From assembly GCA_964443135.1 (NCBI GenBank), contig CAYUBQ010000008.1, positions 28,572-92,571 on the forward strand: 64,000 bases of DNA, given 5' to 3'. The position numbers were made by a program, and so were the translations under genes. Below the pieces are notes generated by a model. It had not been told where the DNA came from, made no database searches, and saw only the letters and a program-made list of their open reading frames with translations. How positions within the stretch are numbered: position 1 is the stretch's first letter; the number at the start of each line of letters is the position of its first letter. Below are positions 50,086 to 57,054 of this stretch, one piece after another. The DNA is from JAIPEI01 sp964443135. GTDB lineage: Bacteria > Desulfobacterota > DSM-4660 > Desulfatiglandales > HGW-15.

Positions 50086-51093
50086 ATGCATTCTCACCGG
50101 AGAAAATGGATCCCGGCGGCTGCGGCGGCCTTGACGCTCTGCTTCCTCCAGGGTCCCGCGCGGGCCGAGGAAGGCGCCCCGCCTCCCGGAGAAGAGGTGG
50201 TCGCCGTGGTGAACGGAGAGACCATTTCCAAGAGCCAGGTGGACCGCGAGCTGAGCGGCTACCAGCAGAAGATGGTCCAGGCCGGCAAGTCCCTCAGCCC
50301 CGAGAACCTCATGGACGTCAGAGAGCAGATCATCGAGAGCCTGGTCGATCGGGCCCTCCTGCACCAGGCGAGTGTGAAGGAGGGCGTCAGCGTGAGCGAG
50401 GAGGAGGTCCGGCAGGAGTGGGAAAAGATCCGCGATCGCTTTACGTCCGAGGAGGCCTTCCAGACCGTTTTGGAGCGCATGGGCATGACCGAGCAGGACG
50501 TCAGGGAGGAGATCCAGCGGGGCCAGGCGGTTCAGAAGTTCATCCGCGAACGGTTCGGCCAGAGCGCCGAGATCTCGGAGGAAGAGGCCCGGGCGTTCTA
50601 CGAGAGCCACCCGGAGGCCTTCGTCCGGCCCGAGCAGATCCGGGCCAGGCACATCCTGATCCGTCCGGATCCCGAGGGCGGGGAGGCTGCGGACAAGGAA
50701 GCCGTCGAGAAGCTCCAGGCGATTCGAAAGGAGGCGGAGGGCGGGGAGGCGTTCGCCGAGCTCGCAAAGGAGCACTCCCAGGGGCCCAGCAGCGAGCAGG
50801 GCGGCGACCTCGGCTACTTTCCCAAGGGTAAGATGGCCAAGCCTTTCGAGGAGGCCGCCTTCGCGCTGAAGCCCGGCGACATGAGCGACGTGGTGAAGAC
50901 CCGCTTCGGGTATCACCTCATCAAGCTCGAGGACCGGAAGTCCGAGGGGACGGTCCCGTTCGAAGAAGTCGAGGAAGCCTTGCGGAAGCACCTGGGCACC
51001 GAGGCGGTCAAGGAGGCGGTCCAGAGCTACGTGAAGCAGCTTCGACAGGAGGCCGAGATCCGGAGACCGGGGGCGGGAGAGAAGAGCGGCTGA
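50086..51093 (+). CDS. Parvulin-type peptidyl-prolyl isomerase (SurA/PpiC-like)
   Basis: Periplasmic folding chaperone, 335 aa. A signal peptide ends at about residue 27 (PAAAAALTLCFLQGPARAEE). A SurA_N-type helical chaperone region follows (VVAVVNGETISKSQVDRELS to about 165). A single parvulin domain at about 185-280 contains IRARHILIRPD, FAELAKEHSQGPSSEQGGDL, GYFPKGKM and TRFGYHLIKLED. A helical C-tail follows. The ATG has AAAGGAG upstream. A strong terminator follows the stop. Confidence 0.93.
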   Translation: MHSHRRKWIPAAAAALTLCFLQGPARAEEGAPPPGEEVVAVVNGETISKSQVDRELSGYQQKMVQAGKSLSPENLMDVREQIIESLVDRALLHQASVKEGVSVSEEEVRQEWEKIRDRFTSEEAFQTVLERMGMTEQDVREEIQRGQAVQKFIRERFGQSAEISEEEARAFYESHPEAFVRPEQIRARHILIRPDPEGGEAADKEAVEKLQAIRKEAEGGEAFAELAKEHSQGPSSEQGGDLGYFPKGKMAKPFEEAAFALKPGDMSDVVKTRFGYHLIKLEDRKSEGTVPFEEVEEALRKHLGTEAVKEAVQSYVKQLRQEAEIRRPGAGEKSG

Positions 51094-51115
51094 GCGGACA
51101 GCCGCCTGCTGTGAG

Positions 51116-51147
51116 GGAAGGCCCCTCCCGACCGGGAGGGGCCTTCC
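51116..51147. terminator. Strong terminator between ppiC-like gene and hldD
   Basis: GGAAGGCCCCTCCC (51116-51129) pairs perfectly over 14 bases with GGGAGGGGCCTTCC (51134-51147) around a 4-base loop, followed on the plus strand by a T-containing stretch. It lies between two convergent stops and can serve both strands. Confidence 0.85.
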
Positions 51148-51152
51148 TCGTC

Positions 51153-52142
51153 TCACCGTTCAGCGTCCGGGTCCAGCCGGGCGTCCGGCTTCAGGTAGGT
51201 GCGGAGGTACTCGTCCACGGCCTCCTCGAGGGGCATGCAGGTGTGGGTGCAGCCGGCGTCCCTGAGCTTGGCCGTGTCCGCGCAGGTGTGGTACTGGTAC
51301 TTCTCCCTGAGGGGCTCGGGCATGGGGATGTACTCGATTCGAGGCTCCAGCCCGACGGTCTCGAACATGGCCCGGGCCACCTCGTTCCAGGACCGGGCCT
51401 CCCCCGTTCCGATGTTGAAGAGGCCGTTCGCGCGCCGGTTCTCGAGGAAGAAGAGGGTCATCTCCACGGCGTCCTTGACGTAGATGAAGTCCCTCACCTG
51501 CTCGCCGTCCCCGTAATCCTCCCGGTAGGACTCGAAGAGCCGGATCGTCCCCTCGTCCCGGAGGGTCGGGTAGGCCTTGTGAATGACGCTCCTCATGTCT
51601 CCCTTGTGGTCCTCGTTGGGACCGAACACGTTGAAGTACTTGAGCCCCACGATCCGATCCAGCCACCCCAGGCGCGCCGCCTGCAGGTCGAAGAAATGCT
51701 TGGAGTAGCCGTACACGTTCAGGGGGCGGAGCGCGTGAAGGGCGGACTCGTCGTCGCGGTACCCCCGGCTCCCGTCGCCGTAGGTGGCGGCGCTCGACGC
51801 GTAGACGAAGCGACAGTCGGGATGCTGCTCCTGCCACCGGGCGAGGCGGAGGGTGTAGCGGTAGTTGTTCTCCATGAGGTAGCCGGCGTCCGTCTCCGTG
51901 GTCGAGGAGCAGGCCCCGAGGTGGAGGACGGCCCGGATGCGGCGGCCGAAGGCATCCCTCTCCAGTCGGTCCATGAACGCGTCCCGGTCCAGGTAGTCGG
52001 AGAAGTGGAGGGGAACGAGGTTCCTCCACTTCTCGGACTCGCCCAAATGGTCCACCACCAGGATCTCCTTCTCGCCGCGCCGGTTGAGACCCCAGACGAC
52101 GGCGCTGCCGATGAATCCGGCCCCGCCCGTGACAACGATCAT
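51153..52142 (-). CDS. hldD: ADP-L-glycero-D-manno-heptose 6-epimerase
   Basis: Converts ADP-D-glycero-manno-heptose to the L-glycero form, the last step of the LPS core heptose precursor. The 329-aa SDR-extended enzyme starts MIVVTGGAGFIGSAVVWGL, the NADP-binding Rossmann motif. VLHLGACSSTTETD, the SSAATYG Ser and the catalytic Tyr-Lys in YGYSKHFFD (about 140) follow, as do FNVFGPNEDHKGDMRSV and FNIGTGEARSW. GAGGAGG before this ATG supports it over an ATG 60 bases upstream. It is isolated from other LPS genes. Confidence 0.95.
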   Translation of the reverse strand: MIVVTGGAGFIGSAVVWGLNRRGEKEILVVDHLGESEKWRNLVPLHFSDYLDRDAFMDRLERDAFGRRIRAVLHLGACSSTTETDAGYLMENNYRYTLRLARWQEQHPDCRFVYASSAATYGDGSRGYRDDESALHALRPLNVYGYSKHFFDLQAARLGWLDRIVGLKYFNVFGPNEDHKGDMRSVIHKAYPTLRDEGTIRLFESYREDYGDGEQVRDFIYVKDAVEMTLFFLENRRANGLFNIGTGEARSWNEVARAMFETVGLEPRIEYIPMPEPLREKYQYHTCADTAKLRDAGCTHTCMPLEEAVDEYLRTYLKPDARLDPDAER

Positions 52143-52256
52143 GGCTTCCTCCTCCTCGCCCCGGTTTGCGGGCAGTCTAGGACAGCCGCCGGCGAAGTGC
52201 AAGCCCCCGGCATCCGGCGGCAGGGCCGGCCCGGACGCCCCCGTCCGGGAAAGGGC

Positions 52257-52286
52257 TTGACAAGGGCGAAAGCCTCCCGGTATGGT
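52257..52286 (+). promoter_or_regulatory. Sigma-70 promoter for the leader RNA / 53-aa gene
   Basis: TTGACA (52257-52262), an 18-base spacer and TATGGT (52281-52286). The predicted start is near 52292, about 136 bases before the 53-aa gene. Confidence 0.55.
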
Positions 52287-52291
52287 GAATC

Positions 52292-52402
52292 AATCCGGGC
52301 AAGAAGCCTGGATTTCGCTGGAAAATCAAGGTGTCTTCGCCATGAATCGAGCCACGAAGGCCTTTTCCTCCGAAGGGAGGAACGCCCCCTTTGTGGCTTT
52401 TT
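52292..52402 (+). ncRNA. Candidate structured leader or small RNA ending in a terminator
   Basis: Between the promoter and the 53-aa gene lies a compact run of inverted repeats. Hairpin 1: AATCCGGGC (52292-52300) with GCCTGGATT (52306-52314), nine pairs with one G-U. The final hairpin pairs AGCCACGAAGG (52350-52360) with CCTTTGTGGCT (52388-52398), encloses TTCCTCC/GGAGGAA (52365-52371 with 52376-52382), and is followed by a TTTTT tract. This is an intrinsic terminator, so the unit could yield a ~110-nt RNA or act as an attenuator for the downstream gene. I do not recognise a known riboswitch. Confidence 0.5.
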
Positions 52403-52427
52403 GTTGGTTCGGAGGGTCCGGATTGCG

Positions 52428-52589
52428 ATGCCGGAAAGCGATGCGCAGTACACGTGCCGGGAGTACCGGGAGGAGATGGTCCTCCTGGGCCTGAGGAGGA
52501 GGCTGGCGCAGGAGGATTTGTCCGAGGGGGAGAGACGGGCGCTTCGAGCCCGGCTGGAGGAACTGGAAGCCGAAATGGAGATGGATTGA
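52428..52589 (+). CDS. Small conserved acidic/basic protein, 53 aa
   Basis: Reads MPESDAQYTCREYREEMVLL, then GLRRRLAQEDLSEGERRALR and a helical tail ELEAEMEMD. It is a single predicted helical hairpin with one Cys. Short proteins of this CREYREEM-LLGLRRRL type occur in Desulfobacterota as hypothetical proteins; function unknown. GGAGGG lies about 12 bases upstream. The stop codon TGA is made by the first bases of dispersed repeat copy B. Expression would require reading through the terminator at 52402. Confidence 0.65.
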   Translation: MPESDAQYTCREYREEMVLLGLRRRLAQEDLSEGERRALRARLEELEAEMEMD

Positions 52590-52688
52590 CGCATTCGCAG
52601 AAACCCGCTCACGCGCCGCTGGGGGTGACATCACCTGTTGATATTTTGAGGGCGGATCTCCAGGTTTCGGACCTTTTCGGCTTTATCA
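52586..52688 (+). repeat. Dispersed ~105-bp repeat, copy B
   Basis: Starts TTGACGCATTCGCA, then CCCGCTCACGCGCCGCTGGG, ACCTGTTGATATTTTGAGGG and GATCTCCAGG, ending near GGCTTTATCA. It matches copies at 369-474 and 41629-41733 (reverse). It lies between the 53-aa gene and the DUF3842 gene, and supplies the stop codon of the former. Confidence 0.75.
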
Positions 52689-52738
52689 TGGAGTGATGCG
52701 ATTCCGGGCAACGGCCGGCGCATCGAGGAGAGCGTGAC

Positions 52739-53155
52739 GTGATCCTGATGGTTGTGGACGGCCAGGGCGGAGGGATCGGGGCGACCGTGATCCGGCGGCT
52801 GAGGGAGGTCTTCGATCACGACCTGGCCATATACGCTCTGGGGACGAACTCCGTGGCCACGTCCCGCATGATGAAGGCGGGGGCCAACAGGGGCGCCACG
52901 GGGGAAAACGCCATCGTTCGGACCGCCCCCAGGGTGGACGGAATCATCGGTCCCCTGGCGATGATCATGCCCAACGCCATGATGGGAGAGCTGACCCCGG
53001 CCATGGCCGAGGCCATCGGCACGAGCGATGCGGCCAAGATCCTGATCCCCCTCACCCAGGAGAACATCACCGTCGTCGGCGTGCAGGGGGAGCCGCTTCC
53101 CCACCTGGTGGAGCGGGTGGTGGGGGTCCTGAAGGAGATGGAGAGCCATGTGTGA
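52739..53155 (+). CDS. DUF3842 family protein
   Basis: 138-aa soluble protein of a family of unknown function. The N-terminus MILMVVDGQGGGIGATVIRR is a glycine-rich nucleotide-binding-like loop; LGTNSVATSRMMKAGANRGA, PRVDGIIGPLAMIMPNAMMG and ILIPLTQENITVVGV follow. It starts at GTG with GAGGAG upstream. It overlaps the CooT gene by 8 bases, so the two are translationally coupled; with selD 17 bases further on, the three form one unit. Confidence 0.85.
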   Translation: MILMVVDGQGGGIGATVIRRLREVFDHDLAIYALGTNSVATSRMMKAGANRGATGENAIVRTAPRVDGIIGPLAMIMPNAMMGELTPAMAEAIGTSDAAKILIPLTQENITVVGVQGEPLPHLVERVVGVLKEMESHV

Positions 53156-53339
53156 AGCCTCCGTGTACATGGAAAGGGAAGGGACCGAGGAGCTGGTCCT
53201 GGAGAGCGTGGACGTGCTCGAGGAGCAGGGGGACGAGGTGCGGATGGTGAGCATCTTCGGCGAGGAGAAACGGCTCGAGGCCAGAGTGAAGCGTTTCGCC
53301 CTGGTGAACCACCGTATCGTCCTGGAACCGACGGGGTGA
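53148..53339 (+). CDS. cooT: CooT family nickel-binding protein
   Basis: 63-aa protein matching the CooT family (MCEASVYMEREGTEELVLES then VDVLEEQGDEVRMVSIFGEE). The N-terminal Met-Cys is the nickel ligand known from the CooT of Rhodospirillum rubrum, where the protein supports nickel insertion into CO dehydrogenase. Here it is coupled to DUF3842 and followed by selD. A role in nickel handling for hydrogenase or CODH is inferred; neither enzyme is in the window. Confidence 0.85.
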   Translation: MCEASVYMEREGTEELVLESVDVLEEQGDEVRMVSIFGEEKRLEARVKRFALVNHRIVLEPTG

Positions 53340-53356
53340 GAGAGGGGCGGGCAGGG

Positions 53357-54412
53357 TTGTCCTCGAACGACATCCGCATACGCCTGACCGAAAAGGTCAT
53401 GGCCTCCGGTTGAGCGGCCAAGCTGGGTCCGGGGGACCTGGAGGCCGTGATGATGGAGCTGCCGACGATCGAGCATCCGGATCTCATCGTGGGAACGGGC
53501 ACCTGCGACGATGCGGGGGTGTTTCGCCTGGACGAGGAGACCGCGCTCGTTCAGACCGTGGATTTTTTCACCCCGATCGTGGACGACCCCTTCGATTTCG
53601 GGCGGATCGCCGCGGCCAACGCCCTGAGCGACGTGTATGCCATGGGCGGTCGACCCCTCACCGCCATGAACATCGTCTGCTTCCCCGTGAAGGAGATGCC
53701 GCGGGAAATCCTCCGGGACATCCTGATAGGCGGGCTGGAGAAGATCCAGGAGGCGGGGGCCGTGCTGCTGGGCGGACACAGCGTGGAGGACCCGGAGATC
53801 AAGTACGGGCTGTCGGTCACGGGCGTGGTCCGGCCCGACGAGGTGCTGACCAACGACGGCGCCCGGCCGGGGGACGCGCTCGTCCTGACGAAGCCCATCG
53901 GGACGGGCGTTCTGGCCACGGCGCTCAAGGGAAAGGTCGCAGGGGAGAGCGCACTCGGGACCCTGGTGCGGGTGACCTCCACCCTCAACCGGGCGGCCGC
54001 GGACGTCATGAGAGGATTCGAGGTGCACGCCTGCACCGACGTCACCGGGTTCGGCCTGGCCGGCCACGCCCTGGAGATGGCCCGCGGCGCTCGGGTGCGC
54101 ATCCTGCTTCGCGCTGAGGCCGTTCCCGTGATCCCCGAGGCCCGCGAACTCGCCGCCATGGGCCTGCTCCCGGCCGGAAGCTACGCCACCCGGCATTACT
54201 GCGGTCACCTGGTGGATGCGGCCGACGGAGTGGACCCCCTCCTGATGGATCTCCTCTTCGACCCGCAGACCTCGGGCGGGCTCCTCCTCGCGGCACCACG
54301 GGACCAGGCCGGGGCCTGCGTGGATCGGATGCACGAGCAGGGCATCGCCGAGGCCGCCGTGATCGGGGAGGTGGCCGAGTCCCACGCAAAGGGCATGCTG
54401 AGCATCGAGTAG
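53357..54412 (+). CDS. selD: Selenide, water dikinase (SelD) with selenocysteine at UGA
   Basis: Makes selenophosphate from selenide and ATP for selenocysteine or selenouridine synthesis. A normal reading opens only at 53447, but upstream the same frame continues through a TGA at 53411-53413: IRLTEKVMASG-U-AAKLGPGDLEAVM. This matches the SelD N-terminus, where Cys or Sec is catalytic. I therefore read the TGA as selenocysteine at codon 19, from a TTG start (53357) with GGCAGGG upstream; an ATG at 53399 is shorter. Later motifs are GTGTCDDAGVFRL, VDFFTPIVDDPFDFGRIAAANALSDVYAMGG (trimmed: NALSDVYAMGG), GGHSVEDPEIKYGLSVTG and FDPQTSGGLL. Total 351 aa. Confidence 0.9.
53411..53447 (+). promoter_or_regulatory. 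SECIS-like hairpin after the selD UGA
   Basis: Directly after TGA (53411-53413), CGGCC (53415-53419) can pair with GGCCG (53443-53447), and GGTCC (53426-53430) with GGACC (53434-53438) around a GGG loop. The distance and size suit a bacterial SelB-recognised hairpin. Confidence 0.6.
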
Positions 54413-54427
54413 GGTGCAAGAGGCGCC

Positions 54428-55135
54428 GTGCAGCCGAAGCTCGCCATGATCAACCTGTTCGAGGAACCGGAGGAGCTCCGGTCGTTCGCCGGGGAGCAGG
54501 GTTGCTGCGGCCGCCGGATCCGGGTCGAGCCGTTCCCGGACCGGTGGGGCGTCCCGGGTCTCCTGATCGCCTCGGGGCCTCTGTTCGGCGGGATCGCCTC
54601 GGAGCTGGGCATGACCTTCCGGTCCGTTCCGGACGGAAGCGACCCCGGAAGCGACCTGGCGGAACGGGTGCGCATGGCCCTGGAGGACACCCGGCACGGC
54701 TTCGTCCACGTTCACACCAAGGCCCCGGACCAGGCCGCGCACCGCGGCGACCCCGCGGGCAAGGCCGAGGCGATCCGGTCCCTGGACCGCGCCCTGGAAC
54801 CCCTGCTGGACGCCCTGGGCGCATCCGGGGACCTGCTCGCAGCGGTCACTGCGGATCACGCCACCCCCTGCGGCTCGCCCCTGATCCACTCGGGCGAGAC
54901 CGTTCCCCTGGTGATGGCGGGTCCCACGGTGCGGCGGGACCGGGTGGCGCGCTTCGACGAGATCTCGGCGGCCGGCGGCGGGCTGGGCCTTCTCCGGGGA
55001 AAGGAGCTGATGCTCCTGCTCCTCAACCACGCGGACCGATCCGCGCTCTGCGGCCACCGCCTCGGTTCGGCGGAGCGCGCCTACGTCCCGGGGGACTACC
55101 CGGCGTTCGGGAGGCGGGAGATGGAGGAGGGGTGA
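54428..55135 (+). CDS. C-terminal half of a phosphoglycerate-mutase-like (ApgM) protein
   Basis: 235-aa product resembling the second half of archaeal-type cofactor-independent phosphoglycerate mutase (alkaline phosphatase superfamily). Recognisable parts are GFVHVHTKAPDQAAHRGDP with IRSLDRALEPLLDAL, then AAVTADHATPCGSPLIHSGE and VPLVMAGP. These hold His/Asp metal ligands. The N-terminal half with the first metal Asp and the catalytic Ser is missing, and the gene starts at GTG only 15 bases after selD, so the missing part is not nearby. It may be a truncated paralogue or a short family variant. Activity as a mutase is doubtful. Confidence 0.65.
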   Translation: MQPKLAMINLFEEPEELRSFAGEQGCCGRRIRVEPFPDRWGVPGLLIASGPLFGGIASELGMTFRSVPDGSDPGSDLAERVRMALEDTRHGFVHVHTKAPDQAAHRGDPAGKAEAIRSLDRALEPLLDALGASGDLLAAVTADHATPCGSPLIHSGETVPLVMAGPTVRRDRVARFDEISAAGGGLGLLRGKELMLLLLNHADRSALCGHRLGSAERAYVPGDYPAFGRREMEEG

Positions 55136-55166
55136 GGGGCCGCCGAACCCCGTTCAGAAAGACTCC

Positions 55167-56240
55167 TCAGTCGAGTAAGGCGAGGCCGGCCAGGAAGCCC
55201 CCCGCCACCAGGGCCAGGCTGAGCATGCGGAACATCTGGCTCGCCGCCATGAGCCCGAGGCCCAGCTTCGGCGTGAAGATCCCCATGTAGTAGGGAAGCT
55301 GGTGCCGGAGCGCCCGGACCGGCGCGGCCAGGATGTTCCCCAGCAGGAGGGCGAGCACGGTCTGGGTCACGGTCAGGGCGCCGGACTCCAGCATGGCGCC
55401 CGCCGCGGCGTAGCCGGAGGTGAACTCGGCCACCAGGCTGAACAGGACCACGGAGAAGGCCTCGATGGGGATGGGGAACGCGGTGACCCGTTCGGCCAGC
55501 AGGCCCCGGAGCCAGGCGAAGAGCCCGGCGTCCGAGGCGGCCGTCACGATGACGTACACGGGCAGGACGATCACCAGGATGCGCGCGATGCGCGTGCGGA
55601 ACTTCCCGGCGGTCTCCTTCAGGACCCGGCGCCACGACGCGGCCGCGGGGCCCCGATTTGCGGCGTAGTCCCCGTGGAACGGGGGGAGGAGGAGCCTGGA
55701 TGCGGCCAGCGCGGCGGCGAGCCGGACGAGTGCGGCCCCGAAGGTCAGCAGGAGGTAGAGGAGCCCGGCCCGCCCCACCAGGGGGAGCAGCACGAAGAAG
55801 GTCGTGGGCAGGTGAAGGAAGAAGGAGGGGAAGGTGTTGAGCAGCACCGCCAGGGTGAGCTCCCTCCGGCTCAGGCCCCCCTCCCGGTGAAACTCCATGA
55901 GCATGGAGAGGGACGCGGTTCCGGAGACGAAGGCCGTGGTGAAGGCCGCGCCCATGGGGGGGGACAGGTGGGCCCCCCGCATGAAGGGGCGTGCCGTCAC
56001 GGCGAGGCGGTCGGTCCATCCGAGGCCTTCGATGGCCTGGCCGGCGAACAGGCCGATCGAGATGAAGAAGGTCAGTCGAAGCAGGGGCCACAGGATGCGT
56101 TGCCAGAGCAGGGCCGGGTCCGTGAACACCCCGGCCGCCCCCTGCGGGCCCCGGACGAGGACGATGGCCGCGGCCGCCGCGAGAAGACCCAGCAGGAGGT
56201 AAAGCCCGACGGGAACCCGGTTGGGGCGGCCGCGCGTCAT
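55167..56240 (-). CDS. Gate-domain (nucleoside recognition) membrane protein
   Basis: 357-aa polytopic inner-membrane protein with two Gate-type segments. The first half has FFISIGLFAGQAIEGLGWTD and SPPMGAAFTTAFVSGTASLS; the second has ILVIVLPVYVIVTAASDAGL and AEFTSGYAAAGAML. About nine hydrophobic helices are seen. Gate-domain proteins include nucleoside transporters and spore maturation proteins; substrates are mostly unknown. It overlaps cbiL by four bases (ATGA) and ends the riboswitch-controlled cobalamin operon, so transport of cobalt or a corrinoid-related compound is a fair inference. Confidence 0.8.
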   Translation of the reverse strand: MTRGRPNRVPVGLYLLLGLLAAAAAIVLVRGPQGAAGVFTDPALLWQRILWPLLRLTFFISIGLFAGQAIEGLGWTDRLAVTARPFMRGAHLSPPMGAAFTTAFVSGTASLSMLMEFHREGGLSRRELTLAVLLNTFPSFFLHLPTTFFVLLPLVGRAGLLYLLLTFGAALVRLAAALAASRLLLPPFHGDYAANRGPAAASWRRVLKETAGKFRTRIARILVIVLPVYVIVTAASDAGLFAWLRGLLAERVTAFPIPIEAFSVVLFSLVAEFTSGYAAAGAMLESGALTVTQTVLALLLGNILAAPVRALRHQLPYYMGIFTPKLGLGLMAASQMFRMLSLALVAGGFLAGLALLD

Positions 56241-56944
56241 CTCTTCTTGATCAGAAGGAGGGAGAGGTAGGACGGGACCTGGTCGGGCAGCTCCTCCAGG
56301 TTCGTGATGATCTGCTCGCCGTCGAACCCGCAGCGGCTGACCAGGACGGAGTGCCGGGAGAGGTCCAGGTCGTCCAGGGCCCCCATGATGTCCCGGTAGT
56401 TTCGGTACACCTTGAGCATGACCACGTTGTCCGTGTGATCGATCACGTGACGGAGTCTGCTGGGTCCCATGGCTCCGGAGATCACCGTCAGGGACTCCTC
56501 TCCCTCGGCGAGGACGCGCTTCGCCGCCGCGGCGCCGGCCTGATAGGACGTGATGCCGGGAATCACCCGGATGGGCAGCTCGGGCGACTCCTCCTTGAGC
56601 GTACGCATGAGGTAGCCGAAGGTGCTGTAGGTCATGGGGTCGCCCAGGGTGACGAGCGCAGCGTCCCGCCCCGAGTGCAGGGTTTCCCGGACGATCCCGG
56701 CATTCCGGCGCCAGGCGGCGTTCAGGACGCCGGGATCCCGGGTCATGGGAAAGTCGAGCCGGTGAATGGGAATGCCGTTCTCGAGGTGGGGCTTGACGAT
56801 CTCCACGGCGATGGAGTAGCGGTTCTTGGTGGACGCGGCCGAGTAGACCACGTCCACGGAGGCGAGCGCCTTCACCGCCTTGAGCGTGATGAGCTCCGGG
56901 TCGCCGGGCCCCACCCCGATCCCGTACAGGGTACCTGCTTTCAT
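56237..56944 (-). CDS. cbiL: Precorrin-2/cobalt-factor-2 C20-methyltransferase
   Basis: SAM-dependent methylase of the corrin ring at C20. The 235-aa product starts MKAGTLYGIGVGPGDPELIT, the typical tetrapyrrole-methylase opening. SAASTKNRYSIAVEIV, VTLGDPMTYSTFGYLM (about 95) and IPGITSYQAGAAAAKRVLAE, characteristic of CbiL/CobI, follow. With CbiK and CbiG also present, the anaerobic early-cobalt pathway is likely, so CbiL is preferred over CobI. The ATG is preceded by GGAG about 10 bases upstream. Confidence 0.92.
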   Translation of the reverse strand: MKAGTLYGIGVGPGDPELITLKAVKALASVDVVYSAASTKNRYSIAVEIVKPHLENGIPIHRLDFPMTRDPGVLNAAWRRNAGIVRETLHSGRDAALVTLGDPMTYSTFGYLMRTLKEESPELPIRVIPGITSYQAGAAAAKRVLAEGEESLTVISGAMGPSRLRHVIDHTDNVVMLKVYRNYRDIMGALDDLDLSRHSVLVSRCGFDGEQIITNLEELPDQVPSYLSLLLIKKR

Positions 56945-57054
56945 GATGGGTGAGCTCCTTTGATCATACGGGTCTTTTCTCCTGCGGTGCCGCGGGCACT
57001 GCCATGCTGCACCGATTTCCCCTTCACCGACACCGTCACGGCCACAGACACCCC

